Below, piece after piece: positions 9,147 to 17,434 of a DNA stretch of 64,000 nt. Both the position numbers and the translations under genes were made by a program. The notes beneath the pieces are model-generated. The model was not told the DNA's origin. It did not search any database and saw only the letters and a program-made list of their open reading frames with translations. Each line of letters opens with the position of its first letter. Within the stretch, counting starts at the first letter, position 1. The stretch lies in NCBI GenBank assembly GCA_045562555.1, contig JBJKVO010000002.1:62001-126000 (forward strand), read 5' to 3'. This stretch comes from UBA2588 sp002339805. GTDB taxonomy: Bacteria; Chloroflexota; Dehalococcoidia; Lucifugimonadales; UBA3495.

Positions 9147-9547
9147 GCTACTACCCGTACTTTAACGAACTCTACTACTATTCCTGCTAATTCCAGAGCT
9201 CTTGCTGAGTCGGCGTCTTCAAAAGCCTCTGACGGAGTGCCGCCAGGTAAGAATTCTGGGTAGCGAGTCATTTCATAGTATTTGTCTAATTGACGAGCTT
9301 CGCTCTTTATGGTGTCAAAAAACATTTCAAACAGTTTGGCGTCTTCGCATAAGTCACTTAGTGAATGCCCCCAGACGTCTTCAGCTCCTCGGAAGTATAA
9401 GTATCCTTTGACTGCTTTTTCTGCCGCTTGTTGACTTAGGAAGCACGTTAAGTTGTGTTTGCCTCCTTCTCTGTTGTACTTCGCATCTTCAAGGTCGTGC
9501 TCAGCTTGTTGCACCCATCTGGTACCTTCGTTAATGTTCATCATCAT
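9143..9547 (-). CDS. HEPN-domain protein (candidate toxin of a HEPN/MNT pair)
   Basis: 134 residues. The HEPN core is recognisable: FLSQQAAEKAVKGYL at 36-50, then R53 and H61 (R-x7-H followed by SL), and a C-terminal LDKYYEMTRYPE block typical of the PF05168 family. HEPN proteins paired with MNT nucleotidyltransferases are often ribonuclease toxins, with the R..H pair as the active site; the spacing here is wider than the classic R-x4-6-H. The gene overlaps the upstream MNT gene by 17 bases, giving a coupled pair. A non-toxic nucleotide-binding role is possible. Confidence 0.85.
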   Translation of the reverse strand: MMMNINEGTRWVQQAEHDLEDAKYNREGGKHNLTCFLSQQAAEKAVKGYLYFRGAEDVWGHSLSDLCEDAKLFEMFFDTIKSEARQLDKYYEMTRYPEFLPGGTPSEAFEDADSARALELAGIVVEFVKVRVVA

Positions 9548-9899
9548 AAATAACTCTCCCTTCGCTACACGCTTTCATTAAAGCGGGTAATTCGGTACTT
9601 AATTTTGGAAATTCTTCGGGGGTGTAGACTAAAGTTTCTACAGCAACATTTGCGTTTAAATGGTAGGTCCAAAAATCTTCTCTTCTCACAAAATGGGATC
9701 CTGGCATTCCGGAGCATACATCAATATCTTGTATTACTATGAGTTTTATGGGACTGTCCGGTGCATAATCTCCAGTCGTCATTGCGCCTGTAAGTATAAC
9801 TTTTTTCACCCCCAAAGTAGGGAGTAGTTCCTCAATCTTCTTTAGTTCTTCTTCCAGCATTTGCTTTCGAAAATCGATGAATCCTATTCTCATTGGCAT
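9531..9899 (-). CDS. Degenerate MNT-type nucleotidyltransferase (candidate antitoxin)
   Basis: 122 residues with the fold pattern of a minimal nucleotidyltransferase. The active-site motif GS-x10-DxD, needed for nucleotide transfer by MntA-type antitoxins, appears here as GA-x10-PIK (G38-A39, then P50-I51-K52): both metal-binding aspartates and the serine are gone while flanking residues such as the PDS before and the LIV after remain. It precedes and overlaps the HEPN gene, the usual order of the pair. If this is a toxin-antitoxin module, neutralisation would have to be by binding and not by AMPylation. Confidence 0.75.
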   Translation of the reverse strand: MPMRIGFIDFRKQMLEEELKKIEELLPTLGVKKVILTGAMTTGDYAPDSPIKLIVIQDIDVCSGMPGSHFVRREDFWTYHLNANVAVETLVYTPEEFPKLSTELPALMKACSEGRVIYDDEH

Positions 9900-9919
9900 A
9901 ATTTATTCACTCTCAACAT

Positions 9920-10843
9920 TTAGATTTCTACCCCGTTAAATATACCCAGTGGTTCTTGACGCTGATTTCTTGACACCAGTTTTGGATAGATTTGCATGTA
10001 GTGTTCAAATCCTAATATGGATTTTAGAACCTTTTCAGGCGCATTGCGATAAGGCCAGTTCGGTCCAGTCTGTGTCTTATGGCATAAAATGCTACGTATC
10101 TTTTGATCGAGGTAATCACTTACATCCTGGATAAAATCGATTTCCTCAGGAGGAGTACCGTGGGTTAATTGTTCTGTAGACGGTTCAGGCATTTCGACAC
10201 CACTTGCTATCAATTGTTCATACCATTCTTTTCTGTATCCTAGCGGCCGAGCACAATATATTAATTTGCTCACTTCCCAAGGAGCAGTTGGATGATATGG
10301 ATCAGGTTCATAGGATTTTTTATTGCTGTAGTGGAAAGCATCTGTAGTTTGTTGTGATATGGCAATGTGATCTGGATGACCATATAACCCTGTAGGTTCA
10401 AATGTGAGTATGACATGAGGCTTAAAAGCGCGAATTTCTGTGACTAGTTGTGATCTTACTGTGTCAGGATTTGCATTAATGAATGCATCTGGATCTTTGT
10501 TAGCATCCCACCCAGCCATACCTGAGTCTTTGTAGCTTAAGATATTCAGGCGGTCTATACCTAGTACATGTGCGGATTCTCGTAATTCTGAACTTCTAAC
10601 AGATCCTAGGGTATCTTTTGTTGCGATACCATCTTGTCTAATTTCCCCTAATTGACCTGATGTAGTAGTTATTAACGCAATTGATGCCCCTAAACTAGAA
10701 TACATTGCTAGTGTGCCTCCAACTGGAAATGCCTCGTCATCAGGGTGAGCGAAACAAGCTAGTAGTCGATAACCCGAAAAATCCTTTATGTTAGTAGTCG
10801 CGGCTTTCATAAACTGACTAGGATATACAACCTCGGGCTTCAA
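9920..10843 (-). CDS. PIG-L family deacetylase
   Basis: A 307-residue zinc-dependent N-deacetylase-like protein. The first zinc motif AHPDDE is at 32-37 and the second, HPDH, lies near residue 155 in a GLYGHPDH context. Family members deacetylate N-acetylglucosaminyl groups, including mycothiol/bacillithiol precursors and amide conjugates (MshB, Mca, BshB). No thiol-pathway glycosyltransferase is adjacent, so the substrate is open. The frame begins with TTG at 10843, overlapping the upstream aldolase-like gene by 26 bases; an ATG at 10810, seven bases past that gene, is an alternative and leaves the domain intact. Confidence 0.82.
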   Translation of the reverse strand: MKPEVVYPSQFMKAATTNIKDFSGYRLLACFAHPDDEAFPVGGTLAMYSSLGASIALITTTSGQLGEIRQDGIATKDTLGSVRSSELRESAHVLGIDRLNILSYKDSGMAGWDANKDPDAFINANPDTVRSQLVTEIRAFKPHVILTFEPTGLYGHPDHIAISQQTTDAFHYSNKKSYEPDPYHPTAPWEVSKLIYCARPLGYRKEWYEQLIASGVEMPEPSTEQLTHGTPPEEIDFIQDVSDYLDQKIRSILCHKTQTGPNWPYRNAPEKVLKSILGFEHYMQIYPKLVSRNQRQEPLGIFNGVEI

Positions 10844-11912
10844 TATCCCATATGCTTTCTACGAATTCTCCACGAATTCCTATGAATTCGTTCCATCTAC
10901 TCACCATAGCGTCTTGCTGTGAAGGGATGAAGGCTAATTGATCTCCGACTTTTATTTTACTTCCGTCCGGGATAGATAGCGTGCTATTGGAAGTAGTCAT
11001 ATTTATGACTTGAATATCCTCATGTTGCTCTATGGTTGGCACACCTCTTAAAGAGCTTATGTGTTTTAATCCTATATTTATAATTGCTGATGAAGAGTCA
11101 GGTTTTGAAGTCACTGTGCCGATAACTTTGCATACTTGCTCAAATTCAGTCATGTATGCGTAATCAGTTTCCATAAGTAAGTAGCTTCCGCCTTGTATTT
11201 CCGTGACCCCGTCTATGTCGGCAGCAACGTCGTAGCTCCACGTTTCGCCAGTGGATATTATAGGCAGTGCATAACCTTCGGATTCTAAAAGATTTTTTGT
11301 TGTGATAACTTTATCTATGATTTTTTTTGCTTCTGTATGGCGTGTTTCTAAATCAGGCTCCCCTGAAATAGTCTGATGGCTCATCAATCCATTGAGGCTC
11401 ACATTTTTTAGCTGTTTTAGGCCGTGCGCTAAATCCAATGCTTCATTGGGGTTTTGTACCCCACATCTCCCCATGCCTGTTTCAATTTCAATAATCAGTC
11501 CGATTTGGACGCCAAACGTGTTCGCTATTAAGTCTATCCTTTTAGCGTTTTCAAGGTTGTCTATGGCGACATTGATTTCAGCTCGCTTTGCTAATGAGGT
11601 CATCCGAGATATTTTAAGAGAATCTACAATTTCACTTGTTATTAATACTGATTTTATTCCGTTATTCACCATCACTTCTGCTTCAGATACTTTTGAAGCA
11701 CATACGCCACCAACTGTTCCACCTATATTGATTTGCATATGGGCTATGGCAGGAGTTTTGTGGTTCTTGGCGTGAGGTCTCATCTTTGAAGATCTAGTGG
11801 CATAGAAATTACTTACATAATTCATGTTTGCTTCTAATTTATCAAGTTCTATGATCAGACAAGGAGTGTCTAAATCATAGATGTGAGTCCCTATTTGAGG
11901 CTTGTTGTTCAA
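10818..11912 (-). CDS. D-threonine aldolase / D-serine dehydratase-like PLP protein
   Basis: 364 residues with the alanine-racemase-like barrel followed by the D-serine-dehydratase C-terminal domain. The N-terminal LDTPCL and the PLP motif RPHAKNHK with Lys49 are intact. The C-terminal metal site of typical D-threonine aldolases (EHG and the NHxCxTV motif) is not: EQHE keeps a histidine, but the second motif is replaced by PSQQDAMVS. Lyase activity on a beta-hydroxy D-amino acid is the best guess, with unusual or absent metal use. TTG start with GGAG five bases ahead. Confidence 0.78.
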   Translation of the reverse strand: MNNKPQIGTHIYDLDTPCLIIELDKLEANMNYVSNFYATRSSKMRPHAKNHKTPAIAHMQINIGGTVGGVCASKVSEAEVMVNNGIKSVLITSEIVDSLKISRMTSLAKRAEINVAIDNLENAKRIDLIANTFGVQIGLIIEIETGMGRCGVQNPNEALDLAHGLKQLKNVSLNGLMSHQTISGEPDLETRHTEAKKIIDKVITTKNLLESEGYALPIISTGETWSYDVAADIDGVTEIQGGSYLLMETDYAYMTEFEQVCKVIGTVTSKPDSSSAIINIGLKHISSLRGVPTIEQHEDIQVINMTTSNSTLSIPDGSKIKVGDQLAFIPSQQDAMVSRWNEFIGIRGEFVESIWDIEARGCIS

Positions 11913-11926
11913 TAGTTCTCCTTATA

Positions 11927-13000
11927 TTAAGAAAATAGGCCTCGGCCAGTTATTTTTTTGTAACCAATGAAGGTGTCAGATTGTATGAAACGCATCATAT
12001 CAAATTGATTTATGCATAATTCCATGGAATTTGGTAGTAGCCTGATTTTATGTTGAACTTCAATATTGTCGTATTGGTCTTCAGGAAATCGGATTGCTCC
12101 GTGTTCCGCGCTGAATTTTAAAGGTTCTAATACTTTAGAGTATTCATGTTCACTGTCGTGTATCACTGATGGTATGCCAAGATCAGGACCAAAAGTTTTG
12201 TGTCCTGAGTCTATTACAACATGTTGCTTGGTAGGTTTACTAATGATTTGAGACAAAATTGATGCAGATATTGATAATTCAGGAAAGTTATTGAGGCAAT
12301 GCTTATCTGGAACGGGATAACAGCCCGCTATTAAATAATCAATCGGGTGCTCTGAGCTTAGATTCTTAATATAAGATTCTCCTACGGCATAGATCTCAGA
12401 CTTAGGCCATTTTGAGTGAACAAGTTTTATTGTAGAGAAATAACCTTCCAATGATATGGTAGGTGATTCTTCAATCAATAAGCCTTTGTATTGAAGATTA
12501 GGGCTTGAATCGCACTGATTGATAATAGACAGTATGTTGCTATTTCCATGTTCTGATTGTGAAATTGGTTGCACAAGTATTCCTAGAGTCTGGTTTGTGG
12601 AGTAGCAACCTTGTTGAAGGTTAGTAACATGTTGGGTATCGCTTACAACTACATCCACCGAGTTTGTTTGGCTTAAAGTCCATAAGCGGTGTATTTGATT
12701 TTTAGAGATTGGGGTGGATTTAATTATAAGTTTTTCTACAGCAATATCGGATAGTTCTTCTGCTTCAGAAATAGAATTGGTACATGCTTGATTAGCTGTA
12801 TTACTGGCCTGGACTTGGTGTTTAAGAATCTCTCGTGAGCCATGGATAGATGAGTATGGGATGATTCTTAGGTTGGATGCCTCGGCTATGGAATTGAAGC
12901 TATTAATATTAGATATTAAAAAGTCGACGTCTATCAATAGCGCAGGAGTATCTAAATCGTGGTATTTTATCCCGAGAGACTGAAAAATGATCTTTTCCAT
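11927..13000 (-). CDS. D-threonine aldolase-like protein lacking the PLP lysine
   Basis: A 357-residue paralogue of the next gene, sharing the LDTPALL start and domain order. The PLP-lysine motif is degraded: the stretch aligning with RPHAKNHK reads IPYSSIHG, so the Schiff-base lysine (equivalent of Lys49) is Ser51. The C-terminal EHG metal histidine is kept (AEHGAIR), but the HxC part reads PNSMELC. It keeps the parts its neighbour lost and lost the part its neighbour kept. It is the first gene of an operon with the intact-lysine paralogue and the PIG-L gene. A catalytically dead binding or partner subunit is likely. Confidence 0.72.
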   Translation of the reverse strand: MEKIIFQSLGIKYHDLDTPALLIDVDFLISNINSFNSIAEASNLRIIPYSSIHGSREILKHQVQASNTANQACTNSISEAEELSDIAVEKLIIKSTPISKNQIHRLWTLSQTNSVDVVVSDTQHVTNLQQGCYSTNQTLGILVQPISQSEHGNSNILSIINQCDSSPNLQYKGLLIEESPTISLEGYFSTIKLVHSKWPKSEIYAVGESYIKNLSSEHPIDYLIAGCYPVPDKHCLNNFPELSISASILSQIISKPTKQHVVIDSGHKTFGPDLGIPSVIHDSEHEYSKVLEPLKFSAEHGAIRFPEDQYDNIEVQHKIRLLPNSMELCINQFDMMRFIQSDTFIGYKKITGRGLFS

Positions 13001-13064
13001 GTGGGTATTATAGATAAAAATACACCGTCGGTATAGTTTTGAGAGTCTGAGGAGTGTATTTTGT

Positions 13065-13093
13065 TTGACGACCCCTGGGTCTCCACTTATAGT
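13065..13093 (+). promoter_or_regulatory. Predicted sigma-70 promoter of the alcohol dehydrogenase gene
   Basis: TTGACG at 13065-13070 and TATAGT at 13088-13093 with a 17-base spacer, 33 bases before the ATG at 13126. Confidence 0.65.
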
Positions 13094-13125
13094 TGTACCA
13101 ATTAACAGGGTTATAGGAGTTAAAG

Positions 13126-14223
13126 ATGAAAACGACTGCAGCAGTACTTTATGAAGTCAATAAGCCATTGGTGGTGGAACAACTTGATATTGATGAACCC
13201 AGGAGTGGTGAGGTGAGGGTCAAAATAGCATCCGCTGGGGTGTGTCACTCTGATTTCCATTGTATGAAAGGGGAATGGACCGTGCCGCTACCGATGGTAT
13301 TAGGTCATGAAGCTGCAGGGGTAGTTGAATCTATAGGTGCTGGAGTTACTAATGTTGTTCCCGGTGACCATGTGATATTAAATTTCAGACCTAATTGTGG
13401 ATGGTGTAGATTCTGCACAGTAGGTAGACCCGTATTATGTAACGGTGCTGATACAGATCGTTGGATGATGTTTGATGGTACCGCTAGGTTACATAAAAAC
13501 GGAAAAGATGTTTTCCATTTTGCAAGAACAGCCTCATTTTCTGAGTATGCTGTGGTTGCCCACTCTGGTGTCGTGAAAGTTAGGAAAGATATGCCCTTAG
13601 ATAAAGCTTGTTTGATCGGATGTTCGGTCATGACTGGAGTCGGGGCTGTAACTAACACTGCTAAGGTTAATCCGGGAGACAGCGTTGTAGTGATAGGCTG
13701 TGGCGGGATAGGCCTTAATGTAATACAAGGAGCGGTTCTGGCCGGTGCTGGTAAGATTATCGCGGTGGATCTTTTAGAAAATAAATTAGGTTACGCGCTG
13801 CAATTCGGAGCTACACATGTCATAAACGGCAGTAATGGTGATGCAATCGAAGAGATACATGATTTGACTGATGGAGGAGCTGACCATGCTTTCGAAGCTA
13901 TAGGTAACCCAAAGACCATATTGCAGGCTTATCAAGCAACTTGTTTGGGTGGAGTTACCACTATTGTGGGAATGGCTGCAGAAACAGATGAAGTGGCCAT
14001 TAACTGTCTTTCATTGCCTAGAACAGAGAAGACAATCCAAGGAAGTTGGTATGGCGGGGCTAGGCCTTCAGTAGATTTGCCTAAAATGGTAGATCTATAC
14101 ATGGAAGGTAAACTAAAAGTGGATGAGCTAATCAGTCGAACTTATCCGTTCGAGGAGATTAACGAAGCATATGCGACTTTAGCGGCAGGAGAAGTTGCTC
14201 GTAGTATCTTATTATTCGATTAA
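13126..14223 (+). CDS. Zinc-dependent alcohol dehydrogenase (MDR, class III-like)
   Basis: A 365-residue NAD(P)-dependent medium-chain dehydrogenase oxidising an alcohol or S-hydroxymethyl-thiol adduct. The catalytic-zinc residues are in GVCHSDFH and GHEAAG, and the structural-zinc cluster is C-x2-C-x2-C-x7-C (NCGWCRFCTVGRPVLC). The nucleotide-binding GCGGIGLN follows. The length and the insert resemble the NDMA-/mycothiol- or glutathione-dependent formaldehyde dehydrogenase branch, but the substrate is not determined. ATG with AGGAG upstream; monocistronic between divergent and convergent minus-strand genes. Confidence 0.88.
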   Translation: MKTTAAVLYEVNKPLVVEQLDIDEPRSGEVRVKIASAGVCHSDFHCMKGEWTVPLPMVLGHEAAGVVESIGAGVTNVVPGDHVILNFRPNCGWCRFCTVGRPVLCNGADTDRWMMFDGTARLHKNGKDVFHFARTASFSEYAVVAHSGVVKVRKDMPLDKACLIGCSVMTGVGAVTNTAKVNPGDSVVVIGCGGIGLNVIQGAVLAGAGKIIAVDLLENKLGYALQFGATHVINGSNGDAIEEIHDLTDGGADHAFEAIGNPKTILQAYQATCLGGVTTIVGMAAETDEVAINCLSLPRTEKTIQGSWYGGARPSVDLPKMVDLYMEGKLKVDELISRTYPFEEINEAYATLAAGEVARSILLFD

Positions 14224-14254
14224 TAAATAATAATTATTACTGCAGTATTTGAGA

Positions 14255-15742
14255 TCAAGCTGAGTGATACGCTATCGTCGCTTTAACACCTTGTGTCCAT
14301 TTGTGTGTCAGTCTATCACGGTCATTAATGTGCATCTTTATGTCCGTATCAAATGAGCTGCTCCAGTTACCTGAAATAGCATCTACAGATGAGATTGTGT
14401 CATGCCCTAACCCGGACAGCATCGCCACCCCCAGAGCTGTACAGTCCATGATGGAGGGTTGTTGGATCTGTAACCGGGTAATATCTGCCAGAAACTGTAG
14501 AAACCAATGATTGCCCACCATGCCACCGTCTACCCTCATCACAGTTAAGTCCACTCCATCTTTTTCCATGGCAGTGATTAAATCATTGGTTTGATAAGCA
14601 ACAGATTCAATTGCAGCCCGAACGATTTCATTTTTAGTGGTTTGCCTTGTTAACCCATATATTGCAGCCCGGGCGTTGGGTTGCCACCAAGGGGCGCCCA
14701 AACCTGTGAATGCAGGCACCATGTATACCCCGTGATCATTTGGTGTCACTGCGCAGATGGTCTCTATTTCTGAGTGGGTTTTTATGACTCCTAAATTATC
14801 TAATAGCCAGTCTGAAGTTGCGCCTGCCATAAAAATGGAACCTTCTAATCCATAGGCAATCGTATCTTTTAATTGATACCCGATTGTAGTTATAAGGTTA
14901 TTTTCAGAGCGCAATATTTTGTCTCCAGTATTAACCAAAGCAAAACAACCTGTTCCGAATGTTGATTTCATTTGCCCTTCTTGGAAACAAGATTGTCCAA
15001 CCAGCGCCGCTTGTTGGTCTCCTGCAACCCCGTAAATTGGTATTGATTCGCCCAATATAGGTGTTGTTATATCCCCGAAATGGTCAGTGCATTTTTGGAC
15101 TACCGGAAGTATGTTCTGCGGTATGTTATATATTTCTAGGAGATCTTGGTCCCACATTAATGTATGCAAATTGAACAAACTAGTTCTAGACGCGTTGGTT
15201 ACGTCAGTTGCATGAACAGAACCACCGGTTAAATGCCAAATCAAGTATGTGTCGATGGTTCCAAATATTAACTTATTTTGTTTCGCTAAATTGCGAGCGT
15301 TAGGGACGTTGTCTAAAATCCATGAGATTTTGCTTGCAGAAAAATAGGGATCCAGCATTAAACCAGTTTTGGATTTGATAGTCTCCTCAAGGTTGTCTTG
15401 TTTTAAAGATTGTATCAACTCTGCAGTCCGTCGGTCTTGCCAAACAATTGCGTTGTAAATAGGAGAACCGGTTGTTTTATCCCATATAACAGTAGTTTCT
15501 CTTTGGTTAGTTATGCCCAGACTAGTAATTCGGATCCCTTTGTCAGTAACATACTGATATGCTTCTTTCATCACTGATAGAACGGATTCAAGAATTTCAG
15601 TTGGATTCTGTTCAACCCAACCATTTTCAGGATATATTTGATGCAGCGGGGCTCTAGATGTGGTGATTATTTGGCCATCTTGTGTGAACACGATAGCTCT
15701 GGTGCTAGTGGTACCTTGGTCTATTGATAGTATGGCTTCCAT
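14255..15742 (-). CDS. glpK: Glycerol kinase
   Basis: 495 residues, FGGY family, phosphorylating glycerol to glycerol-3-phosphate. The N-terminal IDQGTTSTRA ATP-binding motif, the substrate region GWVEQNP and the C-terminal GGMVGNHW signature are all present, and length is close to the usual 500. No glycerol facilitator or glycerol-3-phosphate dehydrogenase is next to it. It is divergent from malic enzyme across a 128-base region that carries a perfect inverted repeat, which could control one or both genes. Confidence 0.93.
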   Translation of the reverse strand: MEAILSIDQGTTSTRAIVFTQDGQIITTSRAPLHQIYPENGWVEQNPTEILESVLSVMKEAYQYVTDKGIRITSLGITNQRETTVIWDKTTGSPIYNAIVWQDRRTAELIQSLKQDNLEETIKSKTGLMLDPYFSASKISWILDNVPNARNLAKQNKLIFGTIDTYLIWHLTGGSVHATDVTNASRTSLFNLHTLMWDQDLLEIYNIPQNILPVVQKCTDHFGDITTPILGESIPIYGVAGDQQAALVGQSCFQEGQMKSTFGTGCFALVNTGDKILRSENNLITTIGYQLKDTIAYGLEGSIFMAGATSDWLLDNLGVIKTHSEIETICAVTPNDHGVYMVPAFTGLGAPWWQPNARAAIYGLTRQTTKNEIVRAAIESVAYQTNDLITAMEKDGVDLTVMRVDGGMVGNHWFLQFLADITRLQIQQPSIMDCTALGVAMLSGLGHDTISSVDAISGNWSSSFDTDIKMHINDRDRLTHKWTQGVKATIAYHSA

Positions 15743-15775
15743 ATGAATTCTCTTATTTTTTCTTTCAAATTCTAT

Positions 15776-15805
15776 TTGACCGTGTTAGGATACGGCGATT
15801 ATAAA
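15776..15805 (+). promoter_or_regulatory. Predicted sigma-70 promoter of malic enzyme
   Basis: TTGACC at 15776-15781 and TATAAA at 15800-15805 with an 18-base spacer. Transcription would begin near 15812, just ahead of the inverted repeat at 15823-15844. Confidence 0.55.
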
Positions 15806-15822
15806 ACAATGATAAACAACAA

Positions 15823-15844
15823 ATTATGTTTTAGAAAACATAAT
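15823..15844. promoter_or_regulatory. Perfect 10-bp inverted repeat between glpK and malic enzyme (candidate operator)
   Basis: ATTATGTTTT, a two-base AG centre, then AAAACATAAT: ten perfect base pairs. It lies just downstream of the predicted malic enzyme start site and in the upstream region of glpK. The tight centre fits a dimeric repressor site better than a terminator hairpin. The regulator is not identified. Confidence 0.55.
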
Positions 15845-15870
15845 ACTTGTACATAGTAGAGTATTGAATT

Positions 15871-17004
15871 ATGGATTATAACGCTGAAGCGCTTAAATTA
15901 CACTCCATGCAACGTGGGAAGATAGAGATAGGAACTAAATTCGTAGTTAATAACGAAGACGATTTAGCCGTGGCTTATACACCGGGAGTTGCTGCGGTGA
16001 GTATGGCAATTGCTAATGATACTTCTAAATCGTTTGAAATGACGAATAGAGCTAATCAAGTTGCAATAGTTTCCGATGGTTCAGCAGTTTTAGGACTTGG
16101 AGACATAGGTCCTGAAGGAGCCATGCCTGTTATGGAAGGTAAAGCTCTGTTATTTAAAAAATTAGCTGGGGTAGATGCTTTCCCTCTATGTATAGGCACT
16201 AAAGACCCAGAAGAAATAACTAATTTCGTGAAAAATATTGTGCCTAGTTTTGCAGGCATTAACCTTGAAGATATAGCTGCCCCTGGTTGTTTTTACATTG
16301 AAGAACAACTGGCGAACATAGGAATTCCCGTTTTCCATGATGATCAGCATGGTACTGCAATCGTCACTCTCGCTGGATTAATCAATGCGTTAAAAATCAC
16401 GGGGAAAAATACAGAATCTAGAGTAGTCGTATCTGGTGCAGGTGCTGGTGGTATCGCTTCAGCTAAACTACTTTATGATTACGGTTTTAAAAATATTGTT
16501 TTAATTGATAGCCAAGGAATTGTGTCACCTAATAGAAGTGACTTAAATCCAGTTAAACAAAAAGCTTTGGAATTCACAAACCAACAGGGTTTAGACGGTA
16601 CCTCTGCTGACGCAATGAAGGGTTCTGATATATTTATAGGGTTATCATTAGGCGGGATTGTTAGTCAAGAAATGGTGTCTTCAATGAATAAAGATCCGAT
16701 CATTTTTGCGATGGCTAATCCTACTCCTGAAATTATGCCCCACGAGGCACTGGAGGCTGGTGCTAAAGTGGTTGGAACCGGCAGGAGTGATTTCCCAAAT
16801 CAAATAAACAATAGTCTAGCTTTCCCTGGGATATTTAGAGGGTTATTAGACGCAAAGGCACCAGCAGTTACTACGAGTATGAAAATTGCTGCTTCAGAAG
16901 CGATTGCGAGTTTGATAACAGAACCCAAAGAAGATTTAATAATTCCATCGACTCTTGATGAAAGAGTGGTTCCTGTAGTGAGTGCAGCTGTTAAATCTGC
17001 TTAG
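15871..17004 (+). CDS. NAD(P)-dependent malic enzyme, short form
   Basis: 377 residues converting malate to pyruvate and CO2. The motif YTPGVAAVS, the acidic metal-site region GLGDIGPEGAMPVMEGK and the FHDDQHGTA block are all typical of the short bacterial form that lacks the C-terminal phosphotransacetylase-like domain of MaeB. A second Rossmann segment SGAGAGGIA follows. It leads a plus-strand run with VOC, rhodanese and Gfo/Idh genes spaced 15-22 bases apart. Pyruvate produced would feed the pyruvate dehydrogenase encoded at 34-37 kb. Confidence 0.92.
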   Translation: MDYNAEALKLHSMQRGKIEIGTKFVVNNEDDLAVAYTPGVAAVSMAIANDTSKSFEMTNRANQVAIVSDGSAVLGLGDIGPEGAMPVMEGKALLFKKLAGVDAFPLCIGTKDPEEITNFVKNIVPSFAGINLEDIAAPGCFYIEEQLANIGIPVFHDDQHGTAIVTLAGLINALKITGKNTESRVVVSGAGAGGIASAKLLYDYGFKNIVLIDSQGIVSPNRSDLNPVKQKALEFTNQQGLDGTSADAMKGSDIFIGLSLGGIVSQEMVSSMNKDPIIFAMANPTPEIMPHEALEAGAKVVGTGRSDFPNQINNSLAFPGIFRGLLDAKAPAVTTSMKIAASEAIASLITEPKEDLIIPSTLDERVVPVVSAAVKSA

Positions 17005-17026
17005 AAAGAATTAAAAGGAGAATACA

Positions 17027-17419
17027 ATGGCGCAATTAAGAGTGAATCATATACATTTACGAGCTCCGAACCCAGAAGAATCAGCAAATTGGTATGTTGA
17101 GAAGTTTGGTTTGAAAATTCAAGGACATGCTAAAGGGCTAGGAGGAACTACCACTGTAAGATTGGAGGTTGAAAATTTGACTATCAATATTACTAGCGCT
17201 CCGAACGATGAACCGATACCAGAAGGTACCACGGAAAATCACTTTGGATTAGAACACTTTGGATTTCATACAGATGATATAGCATCCATGATGGCTGAGT
17301 TGGAAGCAAAAGGTGTAAAAGTATTGTTACCTATAACGGATTCGCCAAGCGGTAATAGAATAAGTTACGTAGAAGGACCAGATAATGTGATGATTGAACT
17401 GGTTCAACCGTTAAGTTAA
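17027..17419 (+). CDS. VOC-family (glyoxalase/dioxygenase-like) protein
   Basis: A 130-residue single-module vicinal-oxygen-chelate protein. The metal-site pattern is visible as His at the start (NHIHLRAPNPE), an internal EHFGFHTDD, and a terminal Glu in VMIELVQP. Such proteins include lactoylglutathione lyase, methylmalonyl-CoA epimerase and small-molecule binding proteins; the sequence does not decide among them. AGGAG precedes the ATG by seven bases. The short spacing to malic enzyme and the rhodanese suggests co-transcription. Confidence 0.8.
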   Translation: MAQLRVNHIHLRAPNPEESANWYVEKFGLKIQGHAKGLGGTTTVRLEVENLTINITSAPNDEPIPEGTTENHFGLEHFGFHTDDIASMMAELEAKGVKVLLPITDSPSGNRISYVEGPDNVMIELVQPLS

Positions 17420-17434
17420 GGAGAGGCATAGAAT

